A stretch of 64,000 nt of DNA from positions 396,262 through 460,261 of the forward strand of contig CALSNA010000005.1 in the NCBI GenBank assembly GCA_943787595.1, read 5' to 3'. This DNA is from an uncultured Pseudomonadales bacterium. Its GTDB lineage: Bacteria; Pseudomonadota; Gammaproteobacteria; Pseudomonadales; Balneatricaceae. Within the stretch, counting starts at the first letter, position 1, and each line of letters opens with the position of its first letter. A model generated the notes under the pieces. That model saw only the letters and a list, made by a program, of their open reading frames with translations, made no database searches and was not told where the DNA came from. Positions 43,175 to 52,036 of the stretch are shown here, piece by piece. Made by a program: the position numbers and the translations under genes.

Positions 43175-44035
43175 TCATACCTCCATTTTATCCCAGAAGG
43201 GTAGTCCCCTAAACCGATCTGTTAAAAAATCAATAAATTGTCTACAGCGCTCTCGTAAAAAACGGTTTCCTGGATAGACGACATAAGCACTCATTTCAGG
43301 TAACTGATAATTATTTAACAGAGCAACTAGTTTTCCATCTGCGAGCTCCTGATAAGTTAGGAAGGTGGGTAATATGTTAAACCATGGCCTTTTAAAGCCA
43401 TTTTTTTAAGAAAATCTCCATTATTGGCGGCTACTTTTGGTGTCATTCAATAACCCATACTCTAAAAACGCGCGATTCATGAGTTCTGAAGGAATTTTAG
43501 GTGTGCCAAACTGATTCAAATAATCAGGACTCGCGCAAAAGACATGGCGAATAGACGTAAGCCTCTTAGCCTGTAAACTGGAGTCGGGTAGATTTCCGAT
43601 ACGAATAGCAAGCTCAAACCCCTCTGCAAACAAGTCAACATGGCTATCAGTAAAATCGACTTGAAAGCTAAGGTCACTGTGCTTTTTAGCATATTCACTG
43701 ATTAATGGGCTTAAATGCATTAATCCAAACGACAGTGGCGCAGATATCTTTAGTGTGCCTTCTGTTCGCGCCTTATTGCCAGAAGTCTGTTCATTGAGTT
43801 CACAAACTTCGTCCAGAATATTTTGGGTGCGTTTGTAATAGAGCAAGCCTGCTTCGGTAAGGCTTGAGGTACGGGTGGTGCGATGGAGTAATTGAGTCCC
43901 GAGTCTCTTTTCAAGATCCATTAAACGTCTACTGACTGCTGATTTAGCCATGTCGAGTTGTTCAGCGGCCTTGCTGATTCCCCCTCCTGCCTCTACGATG
44001 CGCACGAACATCGCCATATCTTCTAGCTGGCCCAT
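43175..44035 (-). pseudogene. LysR-family regulator, YhaJ-like, broken by two frameshifts
   Basis: The first 190 or so codons from 44035 are intact: HTH ISKAAEQLDMAKSAVSRRLMDLE (in parts, about residues 20-42) and the first half of the effector domain. Then the frame shifts: the main frame stops after LEYGLLNDTKSSRQ, the next piece (VAANNGDFLKKMALKGHGLT) is in a second frame, and the end (ILPTFLTYQELADGKLV ... GLPFWDKMEV, stop at 43175-43177) is in a third. Joined, these give a normal 285-290-residue LysR protein. It is divergent from doxX; in E. coli the LysR gene yhaJ lies close to yqjF (DoxX) and yqjG, so it was probably their regulator. Confidence 0.9.
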
Positions 44036-44140
44036 TATAGTTCTCTACATAAGAACTATGATTTTCGATCATCCATGTTTATTCTCCTGAAAGCAATCTT
44101 TATTATTCTAGTCACAATCTAATCATTGAGGAAAATAATC

Positions 44141-44527
44141 ATGAATCAAATACACACTTTTGCAGCACCAGTAGGCCGCTTACTGCTAGCAACGATGTTC
44201 ATTATGGCGGGATTAAACAAGATTGGGGGTTATGCCGGAACACAGGGTTATATGGAAGCTATGGGGGTTCCAGGAGTTCTGCTGCCGCTAGTCATCGCAT
44301 TACAGGTTTTGGGTGGACTAGCCGTACTTGTCGGTTATCAAGCTAGATTGACAGCCCTGGGGTTAACTGGCTTTTGTGTTTTATCGGCTGTGCTTTTCCA
44401 CAATGACTTTTCTGACCAAATGCAAATGATGAGCTTTATGAAAAACATCACGATTGCAGGTGGTTTCTTAATCATTGTTGCACACGGTGCTGGTGGCTTT
44501 TCGCTTGATAAGCTTCGTGCAAAATAA
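44141..44527 (+). CDS. DoxX family membrane protein (YqjF-like)
   Basis: 128 residues with four hydrophobic segments: about 10-27, 45-66, 70-88 and 98-117. DoxX pattern: APVGRLLLATMFIMAGLNKI at the N-terminus, GVPGVLLPLVIALQVLGGLAVLVGY and HNDFSDQMQMMSFMKNITIAGGFL. GAGGAAAA precedes ATG 44141. The E. coli homologue yqjF is induced by quinone-like compounds through YhaJ. Here the gene is intact although both of its functional neighbours (LysR and the reductase) are broken. Confidence 0.9.
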   Translation: MNQIHTFAAPVGRLLLATMFIMAGLNKIGGYAGTQGYMEAMGVPGVLLPLVIALQVLGGLAVLVGYQARLTALGLTGFCVLSAVLFHNDFSDQMQMMSFMKNITIAGGFLIIVAHGAGGFSLDKLRAK

Positions 44528-44606
44528 GTCTGGATACCAGGAAGAAGTTAATAACGATTTTAATTATAGTATCGTCTAATTCACATCGAACATTGAGGTA
44601 TTGAGC

Positions 44607-45418
44607 ATGGGCTTACTAATTAAAGGTTGCTGGTATACGGATTAGTATGACACTGAATCAACTGACGGTAAATTTGTCCGTGAAGGGTCGCACTTCCGTA
44701 ACTGGGGCGCTATTATTTATATGTTTCTCTGGCATGCCTCTGGGACCACCACACCCTGATCTTCAGAGCAGTCAAGGGTCTGCAAGATATAATCACAGTA
44801 TCGGTTGTGAATGCATTGATGAGTGACGAAGGCTGGACGTTCGAGCCTGGGGATGGCGTGATTGAAGACTCGGTTAACCATAAAACCCGACTGCATGAAA
44901 TCTATACGATTGCTGATCCTGAATATACAGGCCGAGTCACTGTGCCCATACTCTGGGACAAAAAGCGCAATACTATTGTGAGCAATGAGTCTGCATAAAT
45001 CATCCGCATGCTCAATAGCGCATTTGATCATCTTGGCGCTAAAACAGGAGACTACTATCCTGAAAGCAGGCACAAAGAAATAGATGAACTTAATGCACTG
45101 ATTTATAACAGCATCAACAATTTTGTTTGCAACGACTCAATCGGCATACGATGAAGCAGTAAAAGACATGTTCGGTGTGTTAGACAGGCTTGAACAGCGG
45201 TTGGCTAAACAGCGTTATTTGAGTGGTAGCAACATCACTGAAGCCGATTGGTGTTTGTTTACAACGCTAATCCGTTTTGATGCTATTTATGTGGTCCATT
45301 TCAAATGTAACCTAAAATGTCTACGGGACTACCCTGCGTTGACTGATTACCTGCGCGTCTGTATCAGCAACCGGGTATCGCCGACACGGTAAACATCAGC
45401 TATATCAAGGTTCACTAG
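44607..45418 (+). pseudogene. Glutathionyl-hydroquinone reductase (YqjG/ECM4-like), degenerate
   Basis: From ATG 44607 the protein starts MGLLIKGCWYTD, hits a stop, then continues YDTESTDGKFVREGSHFRNWG. Further pieces in shifting frames match the family: CLWDHHTLIFRAVKGL, where the family has CPWAHRT with the catalytic Cys; DEGWTFEPGDGVIEDSVNH; GRVTVPILWDKKRNTIVSNESA; a stop; then IIRMLNSAFDHLGA, DYYPESRHKEIDELN; and the C-terminal GST helix region YLSGSNITEADWCLFTTLIRFD and YHxNLK-like FKCNLKCLRDYPAL. At least one missense loss in the CPWAHR motif, several stops and frameshifts make it non-functional. It lies 79 bases after doxX, as yqjG follows yqjF in E. coli. Confidence 0.9.
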
Positions 45419-46002
45419 TACCAGTCACACACCAGTATTAACCCGACACAGATTGTTCCAGCAGGACCAGAGCTGAATTTTAGAGGCCAACATAACCGAA
45501 ACCATCTTATTTAGGGTTAGGAAATAAAGAAGAATAAATTAAATACCCCGTTACTCCAAGAAAGGCGTGCTAATGAAACGTATGTATTGCTAATACCCTT
45601 TAGTACTGAAGAATAGTCATTATCTCGGTACTTGGGGTAAAGCTATGCAAGTATTTTAATCTTCTTTAAGGTGTCAAGATCAATGGATAATCCAACAGCA
45701 TTAAAGCCAAAATGGTTACTGCCTGCTTTAAGGCGGAAGATGATGCGGTGCTATCGTTAGATTGGTCAATCCATAGGGTCGATATGGATATAAAAAAATA
45801 GACCGGCTACTTCGCTTCAAAAGCTGGTGGGCCAATCACACCCAAGTTGAGCGTCTACGACGTGATCAAGAAGAGCCGCCTCTACAACGTCATAACCAAT
45901 ACAACTTCAATTAGACAGTAGGGCATGCATTGCCTAACAAACGATAATACTCTATAAACGACTTCAAGACACATTCATGGCGTCAACAAGTGCTGAGTCT
46001 TC
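45419..46002. other. Gap with an unidentified coding remnant
   Basis: About 580 bases between the reductase remnant and the isomerase-like gene. A plus-strand frame 45712-45921 (69 sense codons, one internal TAG at 45799) reads VTACFKAEDDAVLSLDWSIH, then after the stop TGYFASKAGGPITPKLS and YDVIKKSRLYNVITNTTS. It looks coding-like and is probably the end of a decayed gene whose family I cannot name. Confidence 0.35.
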
Positions 46003-46686
46003 TTATTTGTCTCCAGAAATTATTCTGTGCCCTGCTTGCAGGGTTGCTAAAGCACTATCGATAACGGGTATTTTCAGGCTTTTACTCAAGTCATCTGCAA
46101 CACCCGCGCCCTTCAAATTTGTGCACATAATCATGATCACATCCGGGGCATTTTTAGCCAAGCTTCTGACTGTCTCCTCAATTACATCGGGAGAAATCGA
46201 TGCGAAGTCATTACTCACTGTTTTACCCAGGTTTAGGCCCACCGGTCTTGGAAAACCCAATTTTACATAGTTATCAAGAATGCGGTTGTGAACATCATCT
46301 GTATATGGCGTCAAAATTGCAATCCGTCTGGCATCTAAATCGGTCATCTTTCGGTTCATTTCGAGCATGCAGGTTGTGGTAGGGATAGCCGTTTCCTGCT
46401 CAACCAGTTTGCAATAAGTCTCATCGCGTTCGAGCCCAAGCCAACCAGCAGAAGTGCCACCCCATACAATCGCATCTACTCGTGCATCGCAGAGCTTCTG
46501 CGCAGCAATTAGTTGCTCCCGAATCTCAAACTGCTCCAAAGACTTCGCATCAAGCTTGATTTCACTGACACTCAAGCGTGAGAAATGCACGGTATAATTT
46601 AAATCCCTAAAACGCTGCGCCACTAAAGGTTCAATCACAACATTTGAAGACGGGATTACGATTCCAATACGCCTAACTGCATACAT
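46003..46686 (-). CDS. Maleate isomerase / arylmalonate decarboxylase-like protein (Asp/Glu racemase superfamily)
   Basis: 227 residues. The start RIGIVIPSSNVVIEP matches the maleate cis-trans isomerase group. In two-cysteine members a catalytic Cys follows the second strand; here that loop reads VWGGTSAGWLGLE with no Cys, while the C-terminal Cys is kept (IMIMCTNLKGAG). One-cysteine members include arylmalonate decarboxylase, so a decarboxylase or other non-racemising role is possible. ATG 46686 lies two bases after the SDR stop (46689), so it is translationally linked; an upstream 28-residue extension within the SDR gene is unlikely. Third gene of ADH-SDR-this. Confidence 0.83.
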   Translation of the reverse strand: MYAVRRIGIVIPSSNVVIEPLVAQRFRDLNYTVHFSRLSVSEIKLDAKSLEQFEIREQLIAAQKLCDARVDAIVWGGTSAGWLGLERDETYCKLVEQETAIPTTTCMLEMNRKMTDLDARRIAILTPYTDDVHNRILDNYVKLGFPRPVGLNLGKTVSNDFASISPDVIEETVRSLAKNAPDVIMIMCTNLKGAGVADDLSKSLKIPVIDSALATLQAGHRIISGDK

Positions 46687-46688
46687 AC

Positions 46689-47471
46689 TCAGATGATCGA
46701 TCGGCGCGAGGCGATACCGCCGTCCACCGTAACAATGGTTCCAGAGATGTAACCTGAACGATAGGAGCATAAAAACGCGATAACATCAGAGACTTCACGT
46801 TTGTGGGCAGGACGTGCAAGTGGATAGTTTTTCTGCAGCTTTCCAGCATGACTCTCGTCACCCATATCTTTGATCGCACGTTTCTTCAACATGTTATAAA
46901 TGCGGTCAGTGTCAACTGGACCAGGATTGACTCCAACCACACGAATATTATCGTCAAGACTAAATGCACCAAGTGCGCGTGTAAAACCCATGAGACTGGC
47001 ATTGCCTGATGAACCAGCGATATATTTTGGATCCAGTACTTCTCCACCATTGCCAATGTTGTTGATAATAACACCACCTCCTGCATGCTGCATTTTGGTA
47101 TAAAATTCGCGGCACATGCCAATATAGCCGTAGACTTTCAAATCCCAGCCATTCCGCCAACTTTCCTGATCCAAGTCCCATAAATCTCCGCCAGGAATGG
47201 CGCCTGCATTATTGATGAGTATGTCAACTTGTTTAATTGCTGAGCTAAGCTGCTCAATAGCACCATCAGCGGTCAAATCCAACGGATGGAGGGTTACGCT
47301 CACATCGCTGATTTTAGCAATACGGGCTTTCAAAGCCTCCAGTTTATCCCTGCTACGCGCTGTCAAATGCAAGTTTACGCCTTCGTCAGCAAAAGTTTCA
47401 GCAAGATGTTCACCAATACCCATAGAGGCGCCAGTGATGATTGCGGTCTTACCGCTCAGATTAAGTTCCAA
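46689..47471 (-). CDS. Short-chain dehydrogenase/reductase with non-canonical active site
   Basis: 260 residues. Classical SDR fold: cofactor motif TGASMGIGEHLA (about residues 14-25), NNAG (about 87-90) and the C-terminal SGYISGTIVTVDGGIA. The catalytic region departs from the rule: where Ser and YxxxK are expected the sequence is IINNIGNGGEV and YIAGSSGNASLMGFTRALG. Aligning ASL with the usual AAL puts Gly and Asn at the Tyr and Lys positions. It may therefore use another mechanism or not be a reductase. It lies nine bases after the ADH stop and two bases before the isomerase-like start. Confidence 0.88.
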   Translation of the reverse strand: MELNLSGKTAIITGASMGIGEHLAETFADEGVNLHLTARSRDKLEALKARIAKISDVSVTLHPLDLTADGAIEQLSSAIKQVDILINNAGAIPGGDLWDLDQESWRNGWDLKVYGYIGMCREFYTKMQHAGGGVIINNIGNGGEVLDPKYIAGSSGNASLMGFTRALGAFSLDDNIRVVGVNPGPVDTDRIYNMLKKRAIKDMGDESHAGKLQKNYPLARPAHKREVSDVIAFLCSYRSGYISGTIVTVDGGIASRRSII

Positions 47472-47480
47472 TTCATTCTC

Positions 47481-48488
47481 CTACCGTAAGTCTAATACTG
47501 TGCGGCCTTCAACTCGACCTTCCATAAGACAGGCAAGTGCATCATTGATTTTTTCAAAGCACATTGTGTTGATCATACCCTTCACGTTTCCCCTGGCGGC
47601 AAGCGCCAAAAGTTCGTTCATCTCTTGCCGGTTAGAAGCGGAGCTGCCAACAACCTTAAGCCCACGTTCGACCAACTCATAGGTATAGAATGCCAGTTGA
47701 TCCGCAGGCACAGCTGTTAGAACAATCGTTGCGCGAGGGTTACAAGCCGCTAACATCAATGGCCAGGTCGCACCAACTGGCGCAAAGTTTACGCACCCTT
47801 GCGCACCACCCAATGCCTGGATTACAGCACCAGCGTTCTTGTCTGCCACTACAACCTCATCAGCACCCAATGCCTTGGCTGTAGCCAGCTTCTCCTCACT
47901 GATATCTACTGCGATCACTCGAACACCCGACAGCTTGGCAATTTGAATTGCATATTGTCCTAACCCTCCCAGACCAAAGATAGCTAATGTTTCTCCAGTT
48001 TGAACACCTGTTTTCTTGTAAGACGCATAAGCAGCCGCACCAGCGCACATAAGTGGTGCAGCCTCGACTGGGCTGATACATTCAGGAATACGATTGAGCC
48101 ACTCCTTACGCATACATACATATTCTGCAAAACAGCCACTAACGGAAAACCCGGTGGCATCAAAATCAGGGCAATAGTTTTCCCCACCAGTCAGACAATC
48201 GCGACAATGACCACAAGCTCCAAATACATAACCGATTCCTACGCTATCCCCAATCCCAAGCATCCCGCCTTCAGAACCAAGCGCCACAACGCGCCCTACC
48301 CCTTCATGTCCCATAATCAAAGGCAATGGATTGGGGGAGGCGTGTTCCCCTTTCAAGATATGTACATCAGTGAAGCAAACTCCACTGGCTTCAATCTTAA
48401 CAAGAACTTCATCTGACTTCGGGATAGGCCGTGGGACATCGGCAATTTTTAACGGTTTGCCATATTCCATCAGCAATGCGGCTTTCAT
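47481..48488 (-). CDS. Zinc-dependent alcohol dehydrogenase (MDR family)
   Basis: 335 residues from ATG 48488 (MKAALLMEYGKPLKIADVPRP); the frame extends 16 codons upstream without a better start. It oxidises alcohols with NAD(P). Catalytic zinc: Cys in SGVCFTDVH and GHEGVGRV. Structural zinc cluster CGHCRDC...YC (about residues 93-108). Rossmann motif FGLGGLGQYAIQIAKLSG (about 172-189) and NAD-type Asp in VIAVDIS. First gene of a three-gene minus-strand operon and divergent from the aldehyde dehydrogenase, so alcohol-to-aldehyde-to-acid flow is plausible. Confidence 0.95.
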   Translation of the reverse strand: MKAALLMEYGKPLKIADVPRPIPKSDEVLVKIEASGVCFTDVHILKGEHASPNPLPLIMGHEGVGRVVALGSEGGMLGIGDSVGIGYVFGACGHCRDCLTGGENYCPDFDATGFSVSGCFAEYVCMRKEWLNRIPECISPVEAAPLMCAGAAAYASYKKTGVQTGETLAIFGLGGLGQYAIQIAKLSGVRVIAVDISEEKLATAKALGADEVVVADKNAGAVIQALGGAQGCVNFAPVGATWPLMLAACNPRATIVLTAVPADQLAFYTYELVERGLKVVGSSASNRQEMNELLALAARGNVKGMINTMCFEKINDALACLMEGRVEGRTVLDLR

Positions 48489-48839
48489 AGTAAGTGGATT
48501 GGTCAAGATATCTCTCCTTTTCTTTAGGTATCGCAAAGTTCTAGCATCTTGTACAAGTCAGGAAATTTCTAACCGTTTAATTCTACTTTTAGTTTAAATA
48601 TAATGGTACTGTGGCAAACTTTGTATGAAAATCAAACTACATGGTATCATCAAGTTATTGAATTTTGCCAGACTGGGTTTCTTACTTAAGCTATGGTTTT
48701 TCGATGGTTTGAAGCGGGTTAGGTGCTGAAACCCAAATTTTGGGTCTAGTGGTGCTGTTTGCGGATAGTAAGCACCATTGCTCCTTTTCTTCTGGTCAAA
48801 AGCAAACTCAACCCATGAGTTTACAACAGACTGTGTCGC
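48489..48839. other. ADH upstream region with a possible IS3 end fragment
   Basis: It contains ttctacttttagtttaa (48581-48597), identical to 62113-62129, where it is part of the left end of an IS3-type remnant. This suggests a small leftover insertion-sequence terminus about 95 bases upstream of the ADH start. No gene. Confidence 0.4.
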
Positions 48840-49345
48840 ATTGACTCGCTGGAATATGTGTGGACATTAGTTTGGCTTTAGCCTTTCTTTGGCAGATATG
48901 AGAACAGTACCTATTGACTCTGAGCCAAACCCCATAAGCTCGTATGACATACACCGTGTCAGCCCAGACTGTCTGCAAGGAATTATATTTATCAGCATCC
49001 TTCTGCCTCATTATTGGCCTTTTTGACTTTGCTATACTTGACTATCCAGTATGCATCCATATCTTTTTGAGCTACTTTGGCAGGTCTTCATGCCAGATTT
49101 TAGCTTCACCGGCCTTGGCCAAGCATTTCTTCCCTGGTCATCTGTTGCCCAGAGGCAGCAATCAATAAGATATCCACGCGTTGAACTACCACAGAAAGGT
49201 ATTCTCTATCCTTTAGAATGCTTCAAATAAAGTGAATAGCTGCTTTAGGACACCTGCCTGTTTCAGGCTCTCTCCAAATAACCAGATGGGCTTGGCTTCA
49301 GGCGATGATCATTCATATCAGCCTGAAGCATCTCCAGATCAATCG
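48840..49345 (-). pseudogene. IS5-family transposase remnant
   Basis: Minus-strand conceptual translation with several stops and frame changes gives, in order: AKPIWLFGESLKQAGVLKQL (cf. the IS5 IS1031-group DANTIWLFREQL-x-KAG), a RQQMTRE/KAGEAK stretch, AQKDMDAYWIVKYSKVK (cf. QKDTDARWTVKYSKAK with a catalytic Asp) and SLQTVWADTVYVIRAYGVWL (cf. VWADTAYRSxENEAWL with the next Asp). It is clearly related and clearly dead. It occupies the intergenic region between the divergent ADH and ALDH genes. Confidence 0.78.
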
Positions 49346-49655
49346 TCAATCACTACTACATACCCAACTCTGCTTGATAGCGATGAATCAAGTTACTACA
49401 CAAAATAATGGATTTTAGAAGTGATTATCCTGTCTAAAAAATTCTAGGGTTACCTCAGTTTTGCGTCCATTGTGCTGGGTTAGATACATCTTGGTAAGCT
49501 GTCCAAATCACTTCAGATTCAAACTTCAATCAAAATATGAAATATTTGTGAAAAAACTACAATAATTACCCAATAAAGTATGGATGTTTGCAATTTATAC
49601 TTGCATATTGTCAATTATTCCTTCTAGTATACCGAAACAAATTCTGGAGGCACCA

Positions 49656-51170
49656 ATGACAACATTGAGCGATGAATTTCTGATCCCTGGTACAAATAAA
49701 GGTATTTTCTATGGAGGTAAGTTCCAGAAACCTAACCATAGCGCCGTGATTAAAGTCTTGAATCCAGCCAAGGCACAACTCTTTACTACCGTTCCTGATG
49801 CTACAGCCGATGACGTGCAAGCCGCTGTAAGCGCAGCCCGTTCAGCCTTTGCCAGTTGGTCAGAGCTTGATTCTCTGGACCGCTCGAGATATCTGCATAA
49901 ATTTGCCAATGTACTTCGAACCAATATAGCTTCACTGGCTCTACTAGAATCTACAATCACTGGCCGTTCCATCCGAGAAATGAATGCCCAAATGGCACGA
50001 ATTCCAGAATGGCTGGAATACTTTGCCAGTATCGCTATCGGGTTAGAGGGAGAATCTAATGTCGTCAAAGGTGGCTATGTTACGATGACTCACTACGAGT
50101 CTCTTGGCCCTGTTGCGTTGTTGACACCCTGGAACCATCCTGTTCTGATTTTGGTTAAAAAGTTGGCTGCGGCGCTGGCAGCTGGTAATACATGTGTTAT
50201 CAAACCTTCGGAATTAGCACCAGTCTCACCTCTCGTTCTCGCTGCTCTAGCAACAGAAGCGGGACTGCCAGATGGGGTTGTCAATGTGGTCACTGGAGGG
50301 CCAGCAACCGGAGCAGCACTGTGTGCAGCTGATGACATTCACTACATTGACCTTACCGGTGGTACTGAAACTGGGCGTAAGGTAGCCGGTGTTGCCGGAG
50401 AGCGCCTGATCCGTACGACTATGGAATTAGGTGGAAAAACGCCTATCATCGTTTGCGAAGATGCCGATATTGAAGCCACAATTGCTGGCACATTATTCTC
50501 TGCATTTGTTGCTTCCGGGCAAACATGTGTATCTGGTGCTCGCTTTCTTGTGCACGACAAAATATATGATCATTTTGTCGAAGGACTTGCTGGACGCGCT
50601 GAACAGATCAGGATCGGCGATCCTCTGGATAAAGCCACTCAGATGGGCCCAGTAATTTCCCAGAGATCCAAAGAACGGTGCTTAAGCATGATCGCACAAG
50701 CTAAAACAGAAGGTGCTAAAATGGTTGCGGGTGCAGGTCCTCTAGATCTGCCTAAAGAGTTTACCAATGGCTTTTATGTACGTCCAACTGTGTTCAAGGA
50801 TGTCGAACCACACTGTAAACTGTTCTTAGAGGAAGTATTTGGCCCAGTTATTTCGATCACTCGATTCCACAATGACGATGAGGCGATAGTAATGGCCAAC
50901 ACCGGCACTTTTGGTCTCGGTGTTTCGATCTGGTCACGTGATATTACTCAGGCTCATCGGCTTTCACTCAAAGTGCGTGGTGGCGTAGTTTGGCTAAATG
51001 ATCATCACCGCAATGACCCGCGCTCAGTCTGGGGTGGCGTTCGAGATAGCGGTTTTGGCAAAGAGAATGGATGGGACGCTTTGCGGGCATATTTAACCAA
51101 AAAGTCAGTTATTGTCCGTACTGCAGCCGGTCATGATGATTGGTTCAAAGGCTCAGCCAGATACGGGTGA
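49656..51170 (+). CDS. Aldehyde dehydrogenase (NAD(P)-dependent)
   Basis: 504 residues. It oxidises an aldehyde to the acid. Catalytic Glu in TTMELGGKTPIIV (about residue 259) and catalytic Cys in ASGQTCVSGAR (about residue 293); cofactor-side TPWNHPVLILVKKLAAALAAG (in parts) and LTGGTETGRKV; EEVFGPVISI near the C-terminus. ATG 49656 has a perfect TGGAGG six bases upstream, so it is chosen over 49584. Divergent from the ADH operon across an IS5 remnant; probably part of one catabolic route, substrate unknown. Confidence 0.96.
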   Translation: MTTLSDEFLIPGTNKGIFYGGKFQKPNHSAVIKVLNPAKAQLFTTVPDATADDVQAAVSAARSAFASWSELDSLDRSRYLHKFANVLRTNIASLALLESTITGRSIREMNAQMARIPEWLEYFASIAIGLEGESNVVKGGYVTMTHYESLGPVALLTPWNHPVLILVKKLAAALAAGNTCVIKPSELAPVSPLVLAALATEAGLPDGVVNVVTGGPATGAALCAADDIHYIDLTGGTETGRKVAGVAGERLIRTTMELGGKTPIIVCEDADIEATIAGTLFSAFVASGQTCVSGARFLVHDKIYDHFVEGLAGRAEQIRIGDPLDKATQMGPVISQRSKERCLSMIAQAKTEGAKMVAGAGPLDLPKEFTNGFYVRPTVFKDVEPHCKLFLEEVFGPVISITRFHNDDEAIVMANTGTFGLGVSIWSRDITQAHRLSLKVRGGVVWLNDHHRNDPRSVWGGVRDSGFGKENGWDALRAYLTKKSVIVRTAAGHDDWFKGSARYG

Positions 51171-51251
51171 ATATATGAACCTGCCCTTGTCTACTGAAAC
51201 CAGGTTAATACATTCTGTGTGCGGCAGCTTACCGACTACCAAGTCCGTGTT

Positions 51252-51420
51252 TTAATGCTGGCTCGTTCCGTTGTGTTTCACACGCCGGGGAGTATTCGGG
51301 TTGAGATTGCGAATCACTGTACGTGTACGATAACAGCCAATCACATAGCCTTCTTTGCAAAGCTGCATGGTGTTGTGACTCACCTTTAACAATCCTTGTA
51401 GCTGGCCGATAACACTGTAG
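51252..51420 (-). pseudogene. Probable IS3-family OrfB fragment
   Basis: The minus-strand translation KEGYVIGCYRTRTVIRNLNP followed by RRVKHNGTSQH resembles the HTH_21-like linker of IS3 OrfB proteins (E-G-Y-x-I-G-R-Y-R-T-R-x-L-M-x-x-L-N...). Only this piece is seen. It is adjacent to the IS30 remnant. Moderate confidence because the match is short. Confidence 0.45.
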
Positions 51421-51429
51421 CTATTTAGC

Positions 51430-51690
51430 AGGCCGTTTGTACCAAACATAGTAGACTGAGTACTTGCATCGCAATTTCATTGAGTTTATCTGACAGGGTC
51501 TGGAAATCAATTGTTTTCCCTGGGTGCTGATTGAACTTTTTAGCGAGTTTGCCTGATTCTGCCTGCGAGTATATGGACAGATCTGTTTTTTCGGAAAATA
51601 CTGGCGCAAGAGTCAATACCTATTTTCATTCGCCCTCCCCTGCCAAGGATTCCCAAAATCACAAAAGTAGATCCAGGTGCTAATCGCCAT
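51430..51690 (-). pseudogene. IS30-family transposase C-terminal remnant
   Basis: Joining two minus-strand frames gives YFCDFGNPWQGRANEN, a stop, LLRQYFPKK, TDLSIYSQAESGKLAKKFNQ, HPGKTIDFQTLSDKLNEI. This follows the IS30 pattern YFCDPHSPWQRGxNENTNGLLRQYFPKGTDLSxYSQ...LNxRPRKTLxxxTPxxxL. One stop and one frameshift show it is inactive. The rest of the element is missing. Confidence 0.85.
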
Positions 51691-52036
51691 CGTGAAAGCT
51701 TTATGGTTCACACAGCACAAGCATAAATCACGTGTTAACGTCTGACGCAACTACACAAGTATCGTAAATCACGATTGTTGTTCTACCAGTGTCACCATAT
51801 AAGTACTGGACGAACCAGCAATGAAATTGCTCTCCCAGCGTTCTGAAATGACACGATCCTCTATCCCTGGTGAGTGATCCCTGATTAATATACCATCAAT
51901 ATTTAACCACTCTGAATACCACGGTTACTGGGCTGCCTGGATTGAGGGAACGGCCGTTTGGCCGGCAGTGGCTTCTGAAACCATTTTTTCAATACACCTT
52001 ATGACTAGATAAACAGGCTTTTATAGGTGGCCATGT
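51691..52036. other. Gap between IS30 and IS3 remnants
   Basis: About 350 bases of non-coding sequence. A short GC-rich inverted repeat (cggccgtttggccg, around 51950) is present. No gene recognised; probably insertion-sequence scar DNA. Confidence 0.4.

Noticed and set aside
51940..51970. Short GC-rich palindrome near cggccgtttggccg
   Set aside because: Only a few pairs, in insertion-scar DNA; no T run, so no terminator call.
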